A stretch of 44,834 bases of DNA from Conidiobolus incongruus B7586 (taxonomy: Eukaryota; Entomophthoromycota; Entomophthoromycetes; Entomophthorales; Conidiobolaceae): contig JNEM01009957.1 of NCBI GenBank assembly GCA_000697335.1, positions 1-44,834 of the forward strand, in the 5' to 3' direction. The position numbers were made by a program, and so were the translations under genes. A model generated the notes under the pieces. It had not been told where the DNA came from. It searched no databases and saw only the letters and a program-made list of their open reading frames with translations. Each line of letters starts with the position of its first letter. Within the stretch, counting starts at the first letter, position 1. Positions 38,301-44,834 of the stretch are shown piece by piece.

Positions 38301-39433
38301 AAAATTTCGCTTATTAAACATCAGTTATATTTAGTTAATTATATTATTTTGGTATACTTGTAATAAATTAGAACTTTTCCTCAAAACAAAGGCTATATAT
38401 TAATAAGCATTGAATAGTCATTTATATTAATATATACTATTATAAAGTATGAATTTTTTATTGTTTTGCAAAGTCATATTTTTTATTCATTGATATAATT
38501 AACCATTTTTAAATGTACATTTTATTTATTTAATAATTACATTATTTTAACATTTCATAGATAGAAAATTGACTAAGATAAATATTTAATTATAATTAGA
38601 ATACCTATTTAACTATATTCTTGAATATGAATATTAATATTGGTTATCATAAAGTTTCATTGTAATATCTATGTAATATTATTTGATTTTAATCGGTTTT
38701 GATTGTATATGGAATTAAATATAGTTTTGTACAGATAAATCAAAATGTTTTGATAATATCGATATACTATGAATTAAAAAAATAAAAATCATGGTTTAAG
38801 CAATTCAGTTTCAATAGTAAGCGTATATAACAGCATAAAAAATATATTTTCATAAAAATATAAAGTAATACATATTAATATAGTAAAAATAATTATTTAA
38901 ATATATAATTTTATTAAAATGAAAATGAATAAATCAAATTAAGATCAGAATAAAAAAGAAAACAAAATCACGTGATGTATCAACCAATCACAATTTAGAA
39001 TTAATGGTAACTTGGGCGAAATAATGAGAGGTTAGTATAGGCCAAAATGGTTGAATTATACGTTGTATTAGTGATCCAAACGGATTCCTTCTCTTTCGAT
39101 CTCTAGTTTATCTCAAGGTACGATACCTTGTTTGAAAAAAATTAGTTAGAGCGCAAAGTGTCTAAATGAGCAATATGTGAACAATATAATATGAAAAATA
39201 AAGTGCAAAAAATAAATGATCAAAGAATGGGCATCGAGGGATTCGAATCAGTCTTGATCAGTAATCACAAAAAATCAAATACATCCATACAATCATCATA
39301 CATCCATCATATATCATGAATTATCAAATATACTCAGACCGCTAGCTCCAACCATTTTTTTCAAATATATATCTATATTTCTCTCAAAACCGATTATTAA
39401 CTTTTTGACCAGAATTAGGAGACAACAATCACA
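32301..39433. other. Gene desert before the uL22 gene
   Basis: About 7.1 kb. 32300-33100 has mixed composition with no recognisable coding. From there to about 38940 it is extremely AT-rich with only chance low-complexity open frames (for example 34326-34508, 34518-34733, 34746-34937). No terminal repeats, transposase or reverse transcriptase motifs seen. From about 38960 composition rises toward the ribosomal protein promoter. Confidence 0.6.
38960..39433 (+). promoter_or_regulatory. Promoter/leader of the uL22 gene
   Basis: 474 bp, clearly less AT-rich than the desert. It holds CACGTGA (38969-38975, an E-box of the Cbf1 type), CCAAT (about 38984) and a perfect hairpin CAAGGTA-CGA-TACCTTG at 39114-39130. 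The hairpin is followed within about 5 nt by an A-run. The region may also contain a short RNA gene, but I recognised no sn/snoRNA boxes. Confidence 0.45.
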
Positions 39434-40160
39434 ATGGTGAGATACTCTGCTACCCCCGCTAACCCCGAGAAATGTAAACATTTATTACAAAATACAAATT
39501 AGTATCTTATTTAACTTACTTAGTATGATGTTTAGCCGCCTTGACTAGAGGATCCTACCTCCGTGTTCACTTCAAGAACACCCACGAAGTTGGTGCCGTC
39601 TTAAACGGTATGAAATTACTCAAGGCCATCAAATACCTCAACGATGTCAAAGAACGCAAGCAATGTGTTCCTTTCCGCCGCTTCAACGGGGGTGTTGGTC
39701 GTTGTGCCCAAGCCAAATTCTGGGGTACTACCCAAGGTCGCTGGCCCATCAAGTCTTGTGACTACCTCTTAGGCCTCCTCCAAAACGTCCAAAGCAACGC
39801 TGAGGTACTATTTTCCTATATATTTAACCCAAAACTTTGATTAATTTATTTTCAAATAGCTTAAGGGTCTCGATGTTGAAAACTGTGTCATCAAGCACGT
39901 CCAAGTCAACCAAGCTCCCAAGCAACGTCGTCATACTTTCCGTGCTCACGGTCGTATCAACAGTATGTTTATCTAATCTTAAATATTATATAATATGGTA
40001 TTAAAGTTATTTTTTAGACTACATGAGCTCTCCTTGCCACATCGAAATCATCGTCACTGAAGAAGCCGCCAAGGTCCAACGTGCCGCTGAAGAAAAGAAG
40101 ATTGTTCCCCTCAACCGTCGTGCTTTAGCCCGCAAGAACCGCCTTGCTCTCCGCAAGTAA
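39434..40160 (+). CDS. RPL17: 60S ribosomal protein L17 (uL22)
   Basis: Structural protein of the large ribosomal subunit, next to the peptide exit tunnel. Exons 39434-39473, 39536-39804, 39860-39962 and 40018-40160 (introns 62, 55 and 55 nt) give 184 residues, the same length as human RPL17. The N-terminus [20 protein letters not shown] matches the family across the first exon junction. Further signatures are [20 protein letters not shown], the tunnel loop region [72 protein letters not shown] and a basic C-terminus. Codons end in C far more often (AAC, GTC, CGC, AAG) than in any neighbour, as expected for a highly expressed gene. Confidence 0.98.
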
Positions 40161-40504
40161 ACTTGTAATAAAATCTAAGTAAGCGAAGCTTACTCGGTCT
40201 ATAACATAAATCTCCTTACTGAGGTATTTCATTTTCTATTTTTGCTCAAATCTGATTATATCATACTCTTTTAAAATATAGATATATTTCAATCTCTCCT
40301 TATAAATATTAATTTTTATTTATTAACTTTATATATTGTTTTGATTAGCTCTTATTTTATTACATTATTTACTATTTCATATTTTAAATTTCTTCAATGT
40401 TTATTTTCAAATATTTAGATTTTGAAAATTCCTTTAATCCAAATATTTTTATTTTTTTTACTATGTTTACTTACTGATTCTAACAATCAATATTTTTTAT
40501 ATCC

Positions 40505-40535
<31 letters not shown>

Positions 40536-41267
40536 TAATTTTATTTTTTGAATCATTGAATATTGAATGATGATTATTTTTAATTACAATTTCAAATTGG
40601 ATATATATTAGTTATCAAATTTAATTACAATATAACATCAATAATATTAAGTTTATTATTTAAAATAACTAATTAATTCAAATAGTTATATCAATATTAA
40701 TAAACTAATTTCGTTAAAAATCATAATATTTATTCTTTAAGCAGATATCATTAAATATAAATAAAAATTTTTAAAAAAGTTATTCTCAATTTCATAATAT
40801 ACTTTTAAAATATTAAAAATATATTATCAATTTAACTAGTAATTATATAACAGCGATAATATAACATGAATTTATATTTAGTCTTATTTAAATCATTACT
40901 TTAATAAAATTTGACTTAATTAAGGTTGTAATATTATATACTGTAATAATATAAAGGCAAATTAATATTATAGCGTTTGATTGTTTAATATACCGTAATT
41001 ATAACAGTATCTTCTATATATAATTCTATTACCTAGTTGCTTTAAGTTTTAGCAAATAAACCACAATTGAAATTAAGTATATTAGTAAGTTTTTTTTAAA
41101 CAATTTCAAACCATAAATATATTTATAATCTGAAGGTCTAAATGTTGACAAGTTTATTTTGATTTTTGTTAATTATTAATACTTAAAATATTCAATATAA
41201 TTTAATGAAATTTCCTAAATCAGTAAAAATGAACTACTATGCTAATGAACAGTGTAATAATTTATTA
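40161..41267. other. Convergent spacer between uL22 and PSF3
   Basis: 1,107 bp, AT-rich, with an (AT)13 run at 40505-40530. Holds the 3' ends of two convergent genes; no gene seen. Confidence 0.6.
40505..40530. repeat. (AT)13 microsatellite
   Basis: Uninterrupted 26-bp AT run downstream of the uL22 gene. Confidence 0.95.
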
Positions 41268-42110
41268 TTAAATTTCGCGAAATTTTCTTTTTCTGGCTTT
41301 ATATTTAGCTTCAGTTGTTGACTGAATCCAATGTTCAAATTCTTTAACTTGATCTAAAGTAGTATTAAAAACTAAAAAAGATTAGTACATAATATACACT
41401 ATCAATATCAATAACTTACTCTTTAATTCCAATTCATCTAAAGTTTGTATCATATTAAAGAACTGAGTATTAGTTTTAGAGTTTCCTGAAGATTGGGCAT
41501 GGTCAAATAAATAAATTAATCGATCAATGAATGTTGAAGTTATAAAAGTATTGAATTCTTCACTATCAATTCTAAAAATATTATGTTAATAACTAATACT
41601 AGAATAACATTATTATATTACAATTCAACACATTTAAGTGCAAATATAAAGAAATTAGGTCCTAACGAGTGTAAATCTACGTTCGTTGCACATGCTTTTA
41701 AAGAGTGTTGAACTTTAGAATTAAAACATCTTGGAAATTCATAATCTACATAATTTCTATAAATGCATAAATAACTCAAGTTATTAAATATCATATTAAA
41801 TTAAAATACACACTCTAAAATGAGGAATTTGGTAACGAATAGAGGTAATTCCATCTTTGTATTGACTTCAATCTTTTATATTTATTAATTTTTAATATAC
41901 AGTTTGAAAGAAAGTTATATGTTTATATACCTTTGTCTGAGGTAATGAACCATCTAATTCACCCATATCTTCTAATTCTTTAGTGAAAATAACAGGTATT
42001 AACTGAATAATTATTATTTAATCTTAATAAATAATAAATAAAATGCTTACTTGATCTTCAACTAAAAAATCATCAATATCAAAATATCCTTGTTCACATG
42101 CAAAATTCAT
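41268..42110 (-). CDS. PSF3: GINS complex subunit Psf3
   Basis: Part of the Cdc45-MCM-GINS replicative helicase. Six exons: 42110-42051, 42002-41931, 41872-41814, 41756-41622, 41571-41420 and 41371-41268 (introns 48, 58, 57, 50 and 48 nt) give 193 residues, close to the family's ~190-215. The N-terminal B-domain motif GYFDIDDFLVEDQLIPVIF matches the xYxDIDDIL..E..P pattern of Psf3. It is followed by NTKMELPLFVTKFL (family KLELPLWLA). The A domain has NVDLHSLGPNFFIFALKC (human VVDLHKMGPHFYGF) and FIDRLIYLFDHAQSS. The C-terminus KYKARKRKFREI parallels human NYKKRKFTDMED. Exon-by-exon phases are consistent. Tail-to-head with the RRM gene, 118 bp apart on the same strand. Confidence 0.93.
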
Positions 42111-42228
42111 TATTTTAATTAATTTTATTAATAGTATTAATAATTCTATTTAGTAAATGAAAAAATGAAGGTGAATAATAAGACGTGAATTTAGTTTAAT
42201 AAATTTATGGGATCGTGGAAATGATCAT

Positions 42229-42774
42229 TTATTCGTTTACTCCTTTAACTTTAATTGTTAATACTTGCTCTCTAAATTTCAAATCACGTAATTTCATAAC
42301 TTTTTTTAATTGATCTTCATTTACAATATTTAAAAATCCAAAACCTCTAGATTTTTTGGTTTTCTTATCAACGGGTAGCTGGATATCTTCTATAGCAACT
42401 AATTTTTGAAAGTGTTCACATAGTAACGCTTTCGTCGTTTTAGAAGGTAAATTAGATACAAATAACTGACATGGGAAGGTGATATTAGAACAGTTAAATT
42501 CTGGAATTTCGGGCTCTTTAGCCTTTTCAGTCTTCTGCTTTTGCTTCAACTCCAATGCCTGCTTCTTTTCCAATTCAATCCTTTCTTGTTCTCTCTTTTC
42601 TAACAAAATTTCCAATCGTTGCGCCCTAGTTAAACCTCTAGGCTTAATTCTAACTAATTTAGGTGGTTTGATAATTGGTAATCCTTTCTTAATTAATCTG
42701 GAATTTTTCCAAAATAATTTGGCTTTTTTCTGCTTTTTAGTTAGTGAGTTATGATTTTTAAAGTCTTCATCCAT
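42229..42774 (-). CDS. Small basic RRM protein, Nop6-like (probable ribosome biogenesis factor)
   Basis: Single exon, 181 residues. The basic N-terminus begins with SLTKKQKKAKLFWKNSRLIK, similar in style to yeast Nop6 (LTKKQLKAQQF), which acts early in 40S assembly in the nucleolus. A charged helix follows (about 48-85, LEKREQERIELEKKQALELK). One RRM spans about 102-178, with RNP2 LFVSNL (104-109) and RNP1 SRGFGFLN (142-149, aromatics present). The RRM is C-terminal and ends the protein. The Nop6 assignment is tentative; other small nucleolar RRM proteins have the same plan. It lies 118 bp upstream of PSF3 on the same strand. Confidence 0.85.
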   Translation of the reverse strand: MDEDFKNHNSLTKKQKKAKLFWKNSRLIKKGLPIIKPPKLVRIKPRGLTRAQRLEILLEKREQERIELEKKQALELKQKQKTEKAKEPEIPEFNCSNITFPCQLFVSNLPSKTTKALLCEHFQKLVAIEDIQLPVDKKTKKSRGFGFLNIVNEDQLKKVMKLRDLKFREQVLTIKVKGVNE

Positions 42775-44575
42775 AATATGAATCTATATATATTGATGTG
42801 ATATTATAAAAAGCTATTCTAAAATTGATTAAATTTAAAACATAACAATTTTGCAATTTAATTTATTTAATAATTTTTATTTTATGGGATTCTTTTTTTT
42901 CATCAACTCAAATTTTGAAAATGAAAAATATGTCCAATATAGGCAATTTAATATATTTATATTGATGTATATAAAATATAGTTTAATATTCTTTATATTT
43001 AAGTAACACTTTAATCAATTTATATTGCCAGCATTCCTTCATAATGGAACGCTATTTTTATTCGAAAAATAAAATTAGATTTAGTTATTTTTTCTTAAAA
43101 AATGGATAAAAACAATGTTGGTTTGAAATACAATTGAAAAGTTACTAGTAATAATTATAAAAATGAATTTGTTTGTCTTGAAAGTATTATAAGTAAAAAT
43201 ACTATTCCAAGTTTATGAGTGGCTAATAATAATAATAATAATAATAGTCATTAAAAAAACTATAAAGTTATTAAATTCATATACTCTTGTTTATGGTAAG
43301 TTATGAGTTGGAATCTATTTAAGTGACATTTGCTTAAAAAATTGTATTTAAGATTAGAACTGCAAAAGTTTTGAGAAATGACATCTTCAATCCCAAATAG
43401 GCAAAATATTTTCCAGTATTGACATTATATCCTAATATATCTATATTTTTTATAAATAAAAGCAGATATTTTAAAGATGCAGTTAAAAAATTAATATTAT
43501 AAAAATATAATTAAATATACTCTTATAAAGTGACAATTGAGTATATATATTTATAATAAATTTTAAATAGAATATTTGTATGTCATTATTTTTGAATGTC
43601 AAAATATTTTAAGTTAACGACTAAGTGGCAATCAATGAATTTCAATTAATTATAGTCTTAGTATTGGTGACTATTCAAAATACTGTACTTATAATCTAAA
43701 ATTATATTTGGTTTTTATTATATATTTTTCTGGGTTTAATTTTAAAATTAGTGATCAAAGTTGGAGTGGTTAAAAATTTCAATTCAAATTTAAAGTGTAT
43801 AATATACAAATTTGTTGTTTAGAATGGTATATATACAATATATTCAAATTTTTTCATAAATATTATGAAGATAAAGTTCTATTCATATTTTCATGCACTC
43901 GATATAATATTTTATTTTTACTCAAAGAATCATTAAAGTACTCTCAATTTTTTCTTCAATTACTGTGAACTTTGAAAAGAGTATAAAAATTGCATGCCAA
44001 CAATAATTTTTCCTTTAATTAATATAATAAAAATCTTTTAAGCAGATATTTTTGTTGCTATATATATTCATTCTTAATTTATAAAATATATTCAAATTTC
44101 CAATACAACAGAATTTTGTACTATCAAATTTTATAAATATTTTACAAAACAATAATTTTTAAATAGATAATATACAATTAAAACATTATTAATGAAGAGA
44201 ACTGATAATGATTATATTATAATATATATTAAATACTATAAATATGTATAAAAGTTTAAAAATAATTTGTACAATAATTTTTTTCTATATTATGAATATT
44301 AAGGTTGAATTTTAATATGTTTGGTAATTTAAATAATATTTTTAAAAAAATCATAATTTCAAATATTAGATTTAAAAATATTTCTAAGTATTAGAAATAT
44401 AGTTTAATTATTTTTATTAAATAATATCAATGAAATGGCCAATTAATAAAAATTGAAAAATGAGCATTACTCAATATTCAAATTAAACAAAAAGATTATT
44501 TTAATTTAACATTTTATTAGTATTAATAATAATATATGAGCAAGAGATATATATTGTGATTTATAGTTGTGTATT
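42775..44575. other. AT-rich spacer between glycerol kinase and the RRM gene
   Basis: 1,801 bp, AT-rich, no gene seen; an (AAT)7 run lies at 43225-43245. Should contain the promoter of the RRM gene and the 3' UTR of the glycerol kinase gene. Confidence 0.6.
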
Positions 44576-44834
44576 TTAGATCTTAGCATGAATACACTTG
44601 TCAACAGCGTGATTCCATTCGTCGAATAATCTATCACGTTCTTCTTTAGATAATTTAGGTTCGAATAAATCCTTTTCATCGTGAGTTTCTTCTTGTAATT
44701 GCTTAAGGTCTTTCCAAATACCAGTAGCTAAACCAGCAGCAATAGCAGCACCCCAAGCAGTACTCTCTTTATTGTGAGGTCTTTCAACTGAGATACCGAG
44801 TAAATTGGATTGAAGTTGAGTGAAAAAGTCGGAG
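44576..44834 (-). CDS. GUT1: Glycerol kinase, C-terminal end (runs off the right edge)
   Basis: Only the last ~85 codons are in the window, ending CIHAKI and TAA. Glycerol kinase phosphorylates glycerol to glycerol-3-phosphate in the cytosol. The visible part is the C-terminal FGGY-family region: SDFFTQLQSNLLGISVERPH, NKESTAWGAAIAAGLATGIW and the final charged helix EERDRLFDEWNHAVDKCIHA. The block (L)LGxxVxRPxxxExTAxGAAxAAGLAxGxW is diagnostic for glycerol kinases. No intron in the visible part. Confidence 0.92.
   Translation of the reverse strand, partial: SDFFTQLQSNLLGISVERPHNKESTAWGAAIAAGLATGIWKDLKQLQEETHDEKDLFEPKLSKEERDRLFDEWNHAVDKCIHAKI

Noticed and set aside
39230-39265. GGGATTCGAATCAG, looking like a tRNA T-loop
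   Set aside because: The flanking bases do not pair as a T stem on either strand, and no acceptor or anticodon arm is nearby; it is just a palindrome.

Overview
The window is nuclear DNA of a eukaryote, most likely an early-diverging fungus. It is very AT-rich (roughly three quarters A+T by eye, higher between genes). Its genes carry tiny, uniform introns: all 43 that I could place are 46-68 nt long, mostly with GTA donors, TAG/CAG acceptors and, in several, a CTAAT-like branch site. The gene set reads as fungal: Tra1, a PHO80/PCL-type cyclin, Skp1, an Fzo1-type mitofusin, a cAMP-receptor/Git3-like GPCR, a TigA-type PDI, a Glc7-targeting CBM21 subunit and Psf3. A mitofusin and an Rcf1/Hig1 protein mean a respiring mitochondrion, so the anaerobic gut fungi (also extremely AT-rich) do not fit. 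The phylum is inference.

Layout. At the left edge lies the N-terminal third of TRA1 (minus, 1-4400), divergent from an ALKBH7-like mitochondrial dioxygenase (4928-5878). A PCL-like cyclin (minus, 6261-7400) is divergent from SKP1 (9681-10166). Three plus-strand genes follow: FZO1 (13007-15395), a seven-helix receptor (16511-17957) and a 16-exon gene for an 868-residue membrane protein (18341-21790). The last was not recognised as a known gene but carries what looks like a permuted papain-fold H...C pair. A GC-rich island (about 22190-22700) may hold a small spliced minus-strand gene or an RNA, and is followed by tRNA-Ile(AAT) at 22764-22837. RCF1/HIG1 (minus, 23021-23369) is divergent from a two-thioredoxin-domain PDI (25332-26642). 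A CBM21/RVxF protein phosphatase 1 subunit (minus, 30599-31744) precedes a 7.7 kb gene desert. Then come ribosomal protein uL22/L17 (39434-40160), PSF3 (minus, 41268-42110), a small Nop6-like RRM protein (minus, 42229-42774) and the C-terminus of glycerol kinase at the right edge (minus, 44576-44834).

The genes are mostly single-copy housekeeping functions (transcription co-activation, ubiquitin ligase, mitochondrial fusion and respiration, ER folding, glycogen control, ribosome, replication) separated by long AT-rich spacers. I saw no transposon, retroelement, rRNA or CRISPR array. The main points for a second look are the H/C membrane protein, a single in-frame TAG in otherwise well-conserved TRA1, the GC-rich island, a G-tract in the probable 3' UTR of the phosphatase subunit, and several palindromic or repeated promoter motifs.
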